Below are positions 11,021 through 21,479 of a stretch of 61,527 nucleotides of DNA, one piece after another; position 1 is the stretch's first letter; every line of letters begins with the position of its first letter. The notes below the pieces were generated by a model. The model worked only from the letters and a program-made list of their open reading frames with translations, searched no databases and was not told the origin of the DNA. Source of the DNA: Cristatella mucedo. Its lineage: Eukaryota; Bryozoa; Phylactolaemata; Cristatellidae. A program made the position numbers and the translations under genes. The stretch lies in contig WPIO01000114.1 in the NCBI GenBank assembly GCA_009760855.2, positions 1,255,501 through 1,317,027 of the forward strand. Reading direction: 5' to 3'.

Positions 11021-11245
11021 GCTCGCCGAGGACCTCCGACTTACCAGGCACACCCAGGCAGACTCGCTGAAGCTGTAAGCTTCCTTGTGAAAGCCGGTAC
11101 AGCATTAACGTCCTCATGACGCATTTGACCCGGGTCTCCACCAAAGTTGAGAGACAGCTAATGTCACCTTCAAAACACCTCAAAAGACTTCACTGAGCAC
11201 GGCTTAATGGTAAGTGGGTATAGTCTAGACCGCCAAGCAAGCAAT

Positions 11246-12165
11246 AATAATAATAATAATAATAATATTGCACTTGATAAAGCGCCCTCAGAGAACTTAA
11301 TCTCTTTCTAGGCGCTTTACATTTGCTGCAAAGTGATACGCAATAGAATAGTAAGTAAAATCATGCTTGAAAAACAAACAAAATGAATAACATGGTTAGG
11401 GGTTACATGCACTGGGTCAGCATGCAAATGTGGTTAGTGGCAGCATGAACAGTGTCAGCACGCATAAGCACATCGAGGACGAATCACAAGGACCCACTAA
11501 ATGCTGTCCTAAATAGGTATGTTTTTAAGTTTCTTTTAAATGTGGTCAGGTCAGGGGATGTTCTGATGCAGGTCGGGAGGGAGTTCCAGGCTGTGGGAGC
11601 ATACGAGCTAAATGCACGGTCTCCAAAGGATTTAAGGTTTGTGCGAGGTATTTCTAGACTGTTGGATTCCGAAAAGCGAGTGGTACGATGCTTTGCCTGA
11701 TGGGTTAGTGTATCTGAAAGATAGGCTGGAGCCATAGAATGAAGAGACCTAAAAGTGAGCGACAAAACCTTGAAGTCAATCCGTTGCTTGACTGGTAACC
11801 AGTGCAGGTCGGCGAGAAGTGGAGTAATGTGGCAACTGCGACGCTCACGACAGACAAGCCTAGCTGCAGAGTTTTGCACCAGCTGCAATCGCCTGATCGT
11901 ACATGCTGGTAGGCCAGTCAGCAGTGAGTTGCAGAAGTCGAGACGAGATGTCACGAATGCATGGACCAACTTGCACGTGGTATCCTTATCTAAACAAGCC
12001 CTAATTTTAGCAATGTTATGAAGCTGAAAATAGGCTGATTTGACTGTGGAGCTGATGTGGTCGTCTAACGAGAGGTCGCTTTGGAATATGACACCTAGAT
12101 TTCGAGCTGATGCAACTGGAGATATGCTGGCAGAGCCAATTTTGAAAGTCAGCCTTTCCAATGAG
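11246..12165 (-). mobile_element. LINE copy with intact RT C-terminal frame
   Basis: Starts with (AAT)n and the antisense tail. The minus strand is open from 12173 to 11484. The protein carries the typical end of L2/CR1-like LINE ORF2: SRLDFCNSLLTGLP, RRLQLVQNSAARLV, ADLHWLPVKQRIDFK and GDRAFSSYAPTAWNSLP in that order. The catalytic YADD palm is not included, so this is a 5'-truncated insertion and not an active source. Its 3' 390 bp are identical to 46469-46860. Confidence 0.9.
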
Positions 12166-12308
12166 TAGAACAAACAGATTAGGACAACGATCAGAATTGA
12201 TGTACACCTCAGGAATCCGCCCAGTCATATTCGACATCGACAATGTGAAATCATATGTTCCCTGTTTCCCACCAGTAACGACTAATTGTGCATAACCGAT
12301 TGACACGG
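12166..12308 (-). other. Unrecognised open stretch between LINE and solo LTR
   Basis: On the minus strand this short stretch is open and reads like ordinary protein (words such as GYAQLVVTGG and YDFTLSMSNM). The solo LTR sits at its upstream side. A second open frame, with ATG at 12836, ends at 12645 on the far side of the LTR. Whether they were one gene before insertion cannot be told. Confidence 0.25.
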
Positions 12309-12616
12309 TGTTATGCTATTGTGTCTCCTGCTGCAGCAGCCCTAGCGGAGTCTCGTGGAGACGCGAAGGAAGACACGAGCGGGCGAACGTGAGCTGTGAA
12401 CGAGACTCTTTATTCCCCCCCCCCCGCGGGTACATATAATGAGCTAGGGGCTGACTCACCACAGATAAGGGAGTGCATCCGTGGTGGGCCACACGCCCAC
12501 ATCAAAGGCCGCACTGAGCCAACCGCCCACATCAAAGGCCGCACCCAGCCAACCGCCCAATCACCCGCCGAGATCGGGGCACACACCAGTGGCCCAGAAG
12601 CAACAGACACACAACA
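12309..12616 (-). mobile_element. Solo LTR, 308 bp
   Basis: Minus orientation: starts TGTTGTGTGTC and ends AGCATAACA. It holds a TATA-like 'TATATGT' and an AATAAA downstream of it, the usual LTR promoter/poly-A order. It is flanked by ACGG on both sides (12305-12308 and 12617-12620). A roughly 30-bp motif (CGCCCACATCAAAGGCCGCA) is repeated in tandem inside, and a run of C lies at 12416-12425. Confidence 0.75.
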
Positions 12617-13002
12617 ACGGTCGTTGGCTAGGTGAGATTAGCAACTAAATGTGGTAGCAAGCCCTGACCACTATGTAGCGAAAGAGTTTTCTACCGCCAG
12701 GATTTCCTTGGGAAAGACTTTCGCCGTTGTAGTCTTTTGCCAGCGGCCAATTATAGACAAGCAACGATTCTGCCGTCAAGGTCAGACCCGTCGTGAGGAG
12801 AAACCGCTGCTCGATATCAGCACATTGAAATGACATTCACTTCGTGGAAACAGCTAACCGTCACCACCGAAAGAGAAATAGTTGTATATTGATTGCTAAG
12901 CCAACTGGCTTCGCACGGCGACTCAATGAAGGAGACGTTCGTAGATTGTTCTCAAGGCTTTAAGTTAATGCTACCAAAAACTGGGACTCGAGATCCTTGG
13001 CT

Positions 13003-13076
13003 TAGAAGCATATGTAGAGTGCCTAGAAAGAGATTAAGTCCTCTGAGGGTGCCATAAAAATGGAATATTATTATTG
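13003..13076 (+). repeat. LINE tail copy
   Basis: 'GAGTGCCTAGAAAGAGATTA' and 'CTCTGAGGGTGCCATAAAA', then ATTATTATT. From here to 14.08 kb I see no gene. Confidence 0.7.
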
Positions 13077-14082
13077 GTTATTGGCTTTAACGACAATGCA
13101 GCACATCGTTCTAATTTATTACTTTCACGCTGAGAGTCGCATACATAAATTGCATGCCACGCATAGAGAATAACGTCCACAGATACTTGGCCGAACAAAG
13201 AGGGATGCCTAGAAAGGCGGCAAGAGGTTCTGCTCCAGATAGATGAATGGGAATAAATGAATGCCAGAGACTCGTCGTGTTCTCATATTTGAAGGCAGAG
13301 TGAGTAGCTTGTTACGTTGCACAGGCATTAAATAAAACTTCATTGATTTTCCGCTCTCATGAATTGGTTGAGGCCATGTTTACCCAGCGCCGGTGTGCAT
13401 ACCTACTTCTAAATTTAATTTTATTCCTTCGTATAAAATGCGACTACCAAAAGGTGATGGCAGGTTTTTGTATGGTTCAGGCACGAATCGATTCAATATC
13501 GCTGCGTCCACGGACGACATTTTTACTCAAGGTCCCAAGCACATGTCGGAAACCTTGCCATAGCAAAGCTTGCACCTGAAACGGGTACAACAGCATTGGC
13601 AAAGCTGTTATCACAGACCTACATCAAAACACGTATCCCTACGCAGTCGACGAGATCACCATTCCGTGTTTACTGAAAACCCTGCGGCGGCGGCAGAAGA
13701 ACACGTAGCGTGGAACAAGCACCAGCATCCAAAAACTGCATCGGTTGATAACTTCTTTCCGGTGAGAAAGATATGCTAAAATCGTGCCGAATTAACTCAT
13801 AATATATTTATAAGCTTATTATCATGTAGGCATGTTTCCGAGCTCAAGTGAAATCACACCAAATTTGACAAGGTGCTCGTGAAAGCAAAGCAACGTGCAA
13901 TATTTCCAAATCTTCTAGTCCTTTCCTGCATGCCCCATGTGGTTGGGTACTGTTTGCAAAAGAACGCAATACCCGTTTTATGAAACTGTGCACGCGAAAA
14001 AAGAAACCACGTGTAACTTAGAATTAGGACCCCTGCTTTTCACGACTTGTTTTAGAAACGGCATGGGACATATGCCTAATAA

Positions 14083-14156
14083 TATTAATAATAATAATAA
14101 TAACTCACTTGATAAAGCACCCTCAGAGAACTCAATCTCTTTCTCGGTGCTTTACA
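14083..14156 (-). repeat. LINE tail copy, minimal
   Basis: (AAT)n, then 'CACTTGATAAAGCACCCTCA' to 'GTGCTTTACAT'; only the last 75 bp of the LINE. Confidence 0.8.
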
Positions 14157-14409
14157 TAAAGTCTGGATTTAATTCGGAGGTCCCAACAAAGTCCGCTCGC
14201 CCTGGCCTCCCTTTCGAGAATAGCTGTGCCTTTTGCAGGAAGAGCTCGGCCCATCGAAGGCTGGCTAAGCCACGTCACGTGGCGGGACAACGTGCGGCCG
14301 CATCCCGGTGCTGGCCCGTAACTAGACCAAAATGCATACTGCGTTTTTTCTCCCAAGATTCCCCAAAGATCTGTCGCCGAGCAGCTTGTAGAACGCATCG
14401 AGGAAAGTA

Positions 14410-15067
14410 TGTAGTTCGTATGTACGTATGTATGTATGTATTGTATGCCGGCTCCTGACTTGTGACCTTAAGGTCAAGGGGGCGTGTAGTTCGTATGTAC
14501 GTGTGTATGTATGTATTGTATGCCGGCTCCTCTGATGAGCCTGTGATGTGGTGTGGACACAGGCCAGTAACCCACTGGTGGCCAGATGGATTCACCATCA
14601 GGGTCAGCCGGTGCACAGCTGTGGTCCACCTGTGATGTGGACACAGGCCGGTATCCAGCTGGTGGGGAGATGGTGGACTGGAGAGTGGAGGAGTGGGCGA
14701 GTCGAGGGAGAGTAGGGGCCGAAGGGAGTAGTTTGCTCGCACAGCAGAGAGCCAGCCGATGCCCAACACCGACAGTTTATTACCAACGCACGGAGCCGAA
14801 GAGCGCACGGCTGGCTCCCTTCGGCCCCTACTCTCCCTCGACTCGCCCACTCCTCCACTGCTCCAGTCCACCATCTCCCCACCAGCTGGTTACCGGCCTG
14901 TGTCCATGCCACATCACAGGCGGACCACAGCTGTGCACCGGCTGACCCTGATGGTGAATCCACCATCTGGCCACCAGCTAGTTACTGGCCTGTGTCCACA
15001 CCACATCACAGGCTCATCAGAGGAGCCGGCATACAATACATACATGCACACGTACATACGAACAACA
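14410..15067. mobile_element. Fold-back LTR-derived element with AAGTA duplication
   Basis: Both ends carry the same LTR terminus in inverted orientation: TGTAGTTCGTATGTACG on the left, and the complement of TGTTGTTCGTATGTACG on the right. Direct repeats AAGTA flank it (14405-14409 and 15068-15072). Inside are a 49-bp LTR start, a polypurine-like 'AAGGTCAAGGGGGCG', an LTR arm 14485-14728 and, after an 86-bp loop, its long inverted partner 14815-15067. The right-hand LTR extends back to about 14727 and looks complete. Open frames here on both strands are by-products of the inverted repeat. Confidence 0.8.
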
Positions 15068-15072
15068 AAGTA

Positions 15073-15330
15073 TTCAGAAATGTTCAGTCCTGACTCAAGC
15101 GAAGCCACTCTACTGAAAACTGCTCTCCTCCGAATGGCCAACCTAATGGCCCAAGCAGCAACTATGAGCGTAACGTTATTCCGATGACCCCGCCCTGCTC
15201 GATCCGCAAGCTGCGCTCGTCGCTGTTGATTCCGACATGCTACTTGAACAACTAAGAACTGCCTACAAGAAAATCACAAATGACCTCAAACTAACTACTT
15301 GCAAAAATCGAGCATCTTGGTACTAGCTTT
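15073..15330 (+). pseudogene. Decayed coding-like stretch, family unknown
   Basis: Broken open frames read like protein (TALLRMANLMAQ; then, frame-shifted, DMLLEQLRTAYKKITNDLK). Sequence left of the fold-back element (14330-14409) also has a protein-like frame (RSVAEQLVERIEE), so the element probably landed in an old coding sequence. I do not recognise it. Confidence 0.3.
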
Positions 15331-16528
15331 TTTTTAATGCGCTTGTTTTTATTACATTATCTTAGCATAGCATATCAAAGACCATGAAGATATCCGCGCC
15401 AAGATGAACAGGAGTGCTTGCCACTAGGCCATGCGACCTTAAATACCCAACAGCTTTTATTACTAAACGTGGCACTTCGCTATCGTGTTTCTGAAAAAAT
15501 TCTTTTATCTCGTACTTGAGCTATCAGTGCTCATGCGATTCCTAATAATTCATTCTAAAACAACCCTAAACATGCCGGTTTGTTAATGCACCCAGGTTTT
15601 CTTAACTATTTCCGTGAACTAGTTCCAGGTGACATATTCACACGTACAGGCACGCTCACAAGATTGCAAACAATATTTGGTTAAACAGAAAGATCTCAAA
15701 AAAGTGAACGCCGTGGCAGATCAAGCGCTTCTCACTGAATTTCAACTCAACCGCTGAAGGCAGCATTCCTAGCCACAGCACATGCACTAGTGAGTATGAA
15801 ACCCACTCATTCGGGCTCATAGTCCATCACGTAGTCATGCATCCATCTTAGTGCGGCCGTCCTTAATTTCGATATACGCAGGCCATCGTTAATGTCATGC
15901 ACATGAATGGACATGGCCTGTTGCCGTGCCGTGGTACTGAGCAGCATCGAGGTCTTCGAGTTGATCGTCACCACCACATGAACTGTCTAAATCCCTGCAG
16001 GGTATACGATTGGACCACGTGAAACTGCCTGGGACAAGTTGTTTCCACAAGTGATTAACAAGCAGAATTTTCGCTTGCAGTGAAGAGCGAAAGCGAAATG
16101 TCGCGGAGTCTGAAAGTCGATCTTCAGCACCAGAATGACCTTCCCAAGGGCTTGCAAGCTTGGCTGAGAGTACACTTTCCCCGAGAATTATAGAGCTAAG
16201 CTGTGTCACTAGGTTGTAGTGCAGCATCGCGGTCTTTGTGATCAGTTCGCTGCTCCATATCATCTGCAGCAACAGCCACATTTTTCTAACCTGATCGTCA
16301 ATATATCAAACGCGTTCGTGCATGTCTCGGGCATGCTCTGAATCACCAACAGCCGGCTGCTCAAAAGGTGGCATTCCGGGGAGCCCATCTACCGGTAAAC
16401 TCAGCTCTCTATCCAGCATCAATCCTTCAAGAGTGATCTACTTCACCTTTCAGCCTTCTCGTGCCATCAGGTCCTCTGTGGACACTACAATTATTCATTT
16501 GCTTTGTTTATCAAGTATCATATTAATC
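15331..16528. other. No supported gene
   Basis: Open frames on the minus strand around 15895-16281 have no recognisable motif and no splice context I trust. Confidence 0.45.
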
Positions 16529-16626
16529 ACCATTCAATTGCATTTCCCTTTGCAGCAAATGTAAAGCGCTTAGAGAGAGATTGAGTTCTCTGAGGGCGCT
16601 TTATCAAGTGCATTATTATTATTATG
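16529..16626 (+). repeat. LINE tail copy
   Basis: 'TTTGCAGCAAATGTAAAGCG' and 'GAGGGCGCTTTATCAAGTGC', then ATT repeats; close to consensus. Confidence 0.85.
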
Positions 16627-16676
16627 AATTAGGTGTTCACAGTCTCCGCTTAAAGACCGTTGGCGACAGAAGCTTT

Positions 16677-16785
16677 TAATAATACTAATAATACATTCGA
16701 TATAGCGCCCTTAGAGAAATCATTCTCTCTCTAGGCACCTTACATTTCCTGCAAAGAAAGCACGATCGAATGCTTCGACCTACAG
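16677..16785 (-). repeat. LINE tail copy
   Basis: 'AATAATACATTCGATATAGC' to 'GGCACCTTACATTTCCTGCA'; antisense and diverged. Confidence 0.75.
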
Positions 16786-16964
16786 TTCCTTAAATGTGGA
16801 GCTCACTCGCTTAATTCTTTTGTAATGAAAGTTAATCTTCTGCTTCCGACTATAAAAAATTCTTCCAGCTGTCCTGAGCCACTACTTCCCACCCCTGCTC
16901 TCCTCAACTGCTCTTCTCAACAGCTCTCCGGACTCAGCTGTGCTTCTCTCTTTCTCTTTGTTGC

Positions 16965-17095
16965 GTGAGATGAAGTCTGTTAGCTACTGAATGCGTACCG
17001 AAGCCACTTAAGCTTTGAGTGCTCTACAAAAAACGTCCCTGTGAAAGACCTATGCAGTCTCTGTGGTTTTGTGGAGATACAGATGAAAATACATC
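16965..17095 (+). repeat. Dispersed repeat shared with 41127-41275
   Basis: Both places carry 'TTCTCTTTGTTGC.TGAGATG' and 'AAGTCT.TT.GCTA', then diverged sequence ending 'GATACA'. Family unknown. Confidence 0.55.
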
Positions 17096-18042
17096 ACATT
17101 ACGGATAATTTTGATCCACTAGGACCCACCTATAGTTACCAAAACAACCTTAGCAAAGCTTCGTTCTCAATTCGTCCTCTTCATTTTCTGTCTTCTGCTA
17201 TCAGTCTATCTCCTCATTCCATACATTTGTTCTCTGCCTATGTTTTCGCTAAGGCTGCTTTAAGTGAATTGAAGATGTGGCATTGCATAGCTATACGCGA
17301 CGGTGGAGGCTATGTTGGTGGCGACAAAAGCTTTTGCTCTGCAGGTCCTTAAGTGCGGAACTCTCTCCTCATTAGTAGCTGCACACGAAGATGGTGGCAA
17401 TCGCGATGGTGGCAATCTCAATGGTGGTGTTAAAGTGCTGCAGTTACCTACGTTTGATGATAAAATGCAAACAGCACGCTTAGAATCTTCTAAGACTCTT
17501 TAGACGGCTAGCGGCAGAGGGTGGCACGACAATACAACTAGCATCCTGAGAACTGCTTCATTCCAGCACGACGACGGCTTCTAGTTGTGGAGACTGCAAG
17601 CTCAGTGAGCGCCGTCACATGCACTGGGAGTGTCTGAGCAACCAAATATTTGAGGACGGACATGTGTTTCAAAGGAGGGGATGGTCGAATGTCCCGAGAT
17701 TTCAGACAATGAGCTTGCCAGCTGAACCTCGATTACGAACAGTAAGTTGAATCAGAACCAAGCCGCTTATGAAATGGCCGTGATAAACCACGGCTTATGG
17801 GCAGCTCGAGGTCTGATTATGTACAAACTAAATTATTGTATTTTTTAAGACCGGGCTACTGTATAAGGCATGGGCCTGACCAGGGTTTTTGAAAACAATC
17901 ATTTTTGAAAAACAGCTGTCCATTGTTTTTAATTAAAAAAACAGCTTTTACAGCTAATTTTTAGTTTTTCCATATTTTCACGAATTTACATCTAATAGCT
18001 TATTTTTTATTAAAACAATTTTATTACATATCCTGTATTTAG

Positions 18043-18205
18043 CCATGATGGCGCACTAGGTAAGGCGGTTGCTTTCACGACCTCGGTCCCGAGGTCACGT
18101 GGGTTCGATTCCTGCAGTGGGCGATTCTTTATCGCCACTGCAAGCGGTGGTGATAGCCGTAAAGGCTCTTCTGTCGCTATACAAAAAGAGGCTGCTTAAT
18201 CAGCT
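18043..18205 (+). repeat. tRNA-derived SINE, best copy
   Basis: A box 'TGGCGCACTAGGTAAGGCGG' and B box 'GGTTCGATTCC' lie in tRNA-like spacing. A body with 'CACTGCAAGCGGTGGTGATA' follows, then 'CTGCTTAATCAGCT'. It is not a functional tRNA gene: no acceptor stem closes. Four other copies are in the window. Confidence 0.85.
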
Positions 18206-18289
18206 AGGATTTTTGTATTATATATTTTATGATAAGTTCCAAATCAATATATTTTTACTTCTTATTATAATATTTCAAAAATAAACATA

Positions 18290-20060
18290 CATTAAGCGAC
18301 TTCTCTGAGAGAAGCGATTTTAATTTGGTACAGAAATGCATACAGACCAAAGAAACTCTTACAGCGTCTTTGATGTAGGCTTAATGGATATAATTGTTTT
18401 TCAGTTTCTGAAGATTCTTAGTGAGCTGGCCAGAGTTCCTGAAGAGCGTGAATTCGGACTTGAGCTATTTGAAACCTTTTGCGGCGCCTACAATTGATGA
18501 TCTGCCTCTTTGAAGCAACAATTTCAATTCATCTGGAAGAGACAAGTTCACACTTTCAGTATTATTTGATGACTGTTCGACGACAGTTTCTACATCTCTG
18601 ACTCCAAATAGACGAGACGCTCGATTTCATGTGAAATTTATTTTAGTTTTTTTATGGATGACAGGTAAATCTTTGAGACTTCGAAAGAGATTCATTACAT
18701 CCTTGTTTAATTGGTCTTCAAAACTAAATTTCAAATTTTCCCTGAGCTTGGTGCTAATGTCATTTTCAGGTTAGAGAGTGTGTTGAACATGAATTCTGTA
18801 ATCGTTTTTCTTTTGCAGCAAATGTAAACAGACTTGAAAGAAAATGTGTTCTCTTTTGGAGCTTTATCAAGTATATTATCATTATTATTATTATTGCGTC
18901 AGCACTCGTCAGCGTCTTCTCAACTTAGATTCTCAATAGCATGATTCACAGGTTCAATTGCCTTCAGAAGGGTTATGAGAGTTTCAAAATCCGATGTCTC
19001 AATCATTTCCAGCGCCTTGAGTTTGATTAGTATCTTACGTATCGCGAATTCCATCTTTACTAGCGGCTCTAAGAATGTTGAGATGGATTTCTAGCGGGCG
19101 CCTTCACGTCAAGATGCAATTTAATCTCGCCCGAACTCACCTTTTACTTTAAATTAAAGGACATTATTTCGAAGAGTTTATTTTTAGATGAATTTGACAA
19201 GGTTTCGTTATTTTGCAAGCAAATCACGGCACAACGTGTCCGTCCAATTTATGATCCCACTCACATCCAAGTACGTACCTGCTTCAAATTGTCAATTAAA
19301 CCAATATCGTCGCTATCCATATTTAAATTGTCTATCCGAGTACTCTCCTTGTGCAATGTTCAAATCAACGATGGTGCAGACCGTGGTTTTGGCAGAACTG
19401 TCCAATGACATTGATGTGGCTAAAGAATTTTTTATTTATTGCAGCACCGTTCTGAGTATATCCCACCAAATCCCTCTTCATCGTTGTTTCAAAAACTCCC
19501 AAAAGCTGTTTCGCTGATCCGACTATATTGAGAGCGTTGCATGAACAAACTATGCGAACGAAATCCGTTAAGAGTTTTGTATCGCAGTTATCATGAATAT
19601 TGACTCCGAAGAATTTATTTTCTCTCACGGCTGTATATTCATTCTCAATCATGCTAAAACTTTACTCTCCGCTTAAGTGTTCCCTTCATGCCGGCAATCG
19701 TTTTGTTCCCCCTTCCTTCGTATTCATCATGCACTAGCTTTATCACATCGCTTGCGTTCACTGGAAGCTTTAATTCGTCCCGTGAGATTTTAATTGAAGT
19801 ATATACTTGCTTCTAGTGACAGCTCTGACGATATTCCATCAGTAGCCAGATCTGTAACAATCTCCTTCAGACTCTTTTGCCCCGGGAAATCGGCAATCTT
19901 TTTTGTTCTCTTATAGTTCACGGGCTTTTCAGATGATTCCTCAACGTTGTCGTCGAGTTTCCAGAATATTTTATGATTTAATTATATCGCCCAAATTGAC
20001 TTCCTAGCTGTTTTGTAATTGGATTCTTTTATTTTTCGGCGTACTCCCAAACTGAAGACA
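18290..20060 (-). pseudogene. hAT transposase pseudogene
   Basis: Several frames of the minus strand keep pieces of a hAT/ZBED-type transposase in the right order. First comes an N-terminal part (KKIADFPGQKSL, KEIVTDLATDGIS). Next is the catalytic-core region, open at 19365-19652 and its continuation (TQNGAAINKKF, FCQNHGLHH). Last is a C-terminal dimerisation-like stretch near 18290-18450 (GQLTKNLQKLKNNY, CTKLKSLLSEKSLN). Stops and frameshifts are frequent, so it is inactive. Confidence 0.65.
18815..18895 (+). repeat. LINE tail copy inside the hAT element
   Basis: 'TTTTGCAGCAAATGTAAACA' and 'TTATCAAGTATATTATCATT'; diverged tail. Confidence 0.7.
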
Positions 20061-20120
20061 TGGCCGACAAGAACACCAACATCGGTTAACTGCTACAAGA
20101 TCAGTTTAATAATTATTATA

Positions 20121-20169
20121 CGTAAATTAAAAAAAACTAAAATATAATTTTAGTTTTTTTTAATTTACG
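20121..20169. repeat. AT-rich palindrome near the hAT end
   Basis: About 22-bp arms (CGTAAATT, A-run, CTAAAA) around TATAA. The core 'ACTAAAATATAATTTTAGT' recurs at 20213-20232. Confidence 0.85.
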
Positions 20170-20832
20170 TGTAATAGTATTAAACTAAATATATTAATTA
20201 ATTAATAATTAAACTAAAATATAATTTTAGTTTTTCGCCAATTTGACAAAAATCATCATACAAAATTCTTAACGCGTTGAAAGGAATATTGAAAAGTTTT
20301 TTCCCTAGCATACTTCATTTTAAAATGAACACTCGAGCTTAAGTAGCAGTATTACGTTTAGAAATTTTTGCTAGAAACAATAAATCGGTTAGAAATAAAG
20401 CAGCTGCTTACTGGATTTTTTATTTTGGGCGAAAAGCATCTGTTTTACTGCTGCTGTCAGACAGCTGCCAGAAACTCTAGGCCTGACCGCTGTCGCTCTC
20501 TTACAGCACCGATTTAAAGATCGATAAGACCTGCCGTAAGTTTGTTAGCGTGTCGGCTAGAAGTCGCCGGTCATGTCAACTTTATCGTTCTTGCTAGTGT
20601 TGTGGTTCTTTTTTTTCCTAAATAAATACGGCGGCGTCGGGTGTTAGCGCTGCGTTCAGAATATCGAGCACAGCGTTCTAATCGCCGGTGTATCGAGCGC
20701 TGCAGGTTCTTTTGGCACGTTGCAAGCGTCGCGGAGCTGCTATCTGAGCAGGCAAAGGTCGCGCAGTCAGAGCATTCGCATCTCACCAACGCGCACGGCT
20801 CGTTCTCCGAGTAGGACGGGCCCGGCCTTTGA

Positions 20833-21045
20833 ATGGATCGCCAGCAGATCCGAAACTACAGGCGAAAGCGAAAGCCGCCGACAGACCTGTCGTTCGCTGT
20901 CCGGGCACTGTGCGGACTCTGTACGCAGCGAGTGGAATGCCCAGCCGGAGAGCTGCCGACATTTTTTGATAATAAGCAATCCGGCAGCTTCAGATCGCGA
21001 AAGGGCAGGCGTTTCTGGCAGGGCCCATCGTCCACGGCAAAGTAA
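20833..21045 (+). CDS. Hypothetical 70-residue frame, unsupported by family
   Basis: A GC-richer island (20.6-21.1 kb) contains an ATG-started frame with a basic N-terminus (RNYRRKRKPP), a Cys cluster (CGLCTQRVEC) and a basic end. Frames in the other phases and on the minus strand are equally open, so coding status is doubtful. It could equally be a promoter-proximal or repeat-derived GC-rich region. Confidence 0.2.
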   Translation: MDRQQIRNYRRKRKPPTDLSFAVRALCGLCTQRVECPAGELPTFFDNKQSGSFRSRKGRRFWQGPSSTAK

Positions 21046-21479
21046 TCTTAGCCTACTTCGGTTGGAGCGTCCCGTCAACCAGCTCCTAGTGCGCTTGCCA
21101 TAACCCGCCACGACCTAGATACGCCTTAGAATTGTATTCTAATTGTAATAGCAAGTGCTATTAACGTTAGCTGTTACTACTATTTCAGCCGCAGAAACTG
21201 CAGCGCGAGCCTAACCACTCGGATTATGGCGGATAAATATTATTTGCGATCGTGCGATTAATATGCGATAGTTTACTGCCAAGGCCATGCAAAACGCCTG
21301 CGCCCTGATATAGGCGGGCAGTCAGGATTCGAGACTCGGGTCGTTTGTATTAGAGTTCTATGACACAGAGCCGTTGGTGTACGCCATGGTCACTGTTGAA
21401 CGTCTGCAACCGGCCGCTGCTGTCAATTAGACGTGTCTACGTAACGGATACGGACTTTATAGAATAAGGTATGGGCAAT

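Larger units (their letters stand above)
17881..20479 (-). mobile_element. hAT DNA transposon, decayed
   Basis: Perfect 8-bp direct repeats GGCCTGAC (17873-17880 and 20480-20487) flank termini CAGGGTTTTTG and, inverted, TAGAGTTTCTG, which fit the hAT pattern. The minus strand holds a broken transposase. A SINE (18043-18205) and a LINE tail (about 18815-18895) are inserted within it. A subterminal AT-rich palindrome lies at 20121-20169. Confidence 0.85.

Noticed and set aside
11452-11700. Plus-strand frame with ELNARSPKDLRF, repeated near 27596 and 46673
   Set aside because: It is the antisense of the LINE RT C-terminus, not a separate gene family.
12396-12635. Proline/threonine-rich frame with HIKGRT repeats
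   Set aside because: It lies inside the solo LTR and comes from its internal tandem repeat.
14275-15187. Several overlapping open frames on both strands
   Set aside because: They mirror each other because of the inverted LTR arms and have no domain.
18043-18205. Possible tRNA gene
   Set aside because: A and B boxes are present, but no acceptor or anticodon stem closes properly and the unit is repeated with a fixed non-tRNA body, so it is a SINE.
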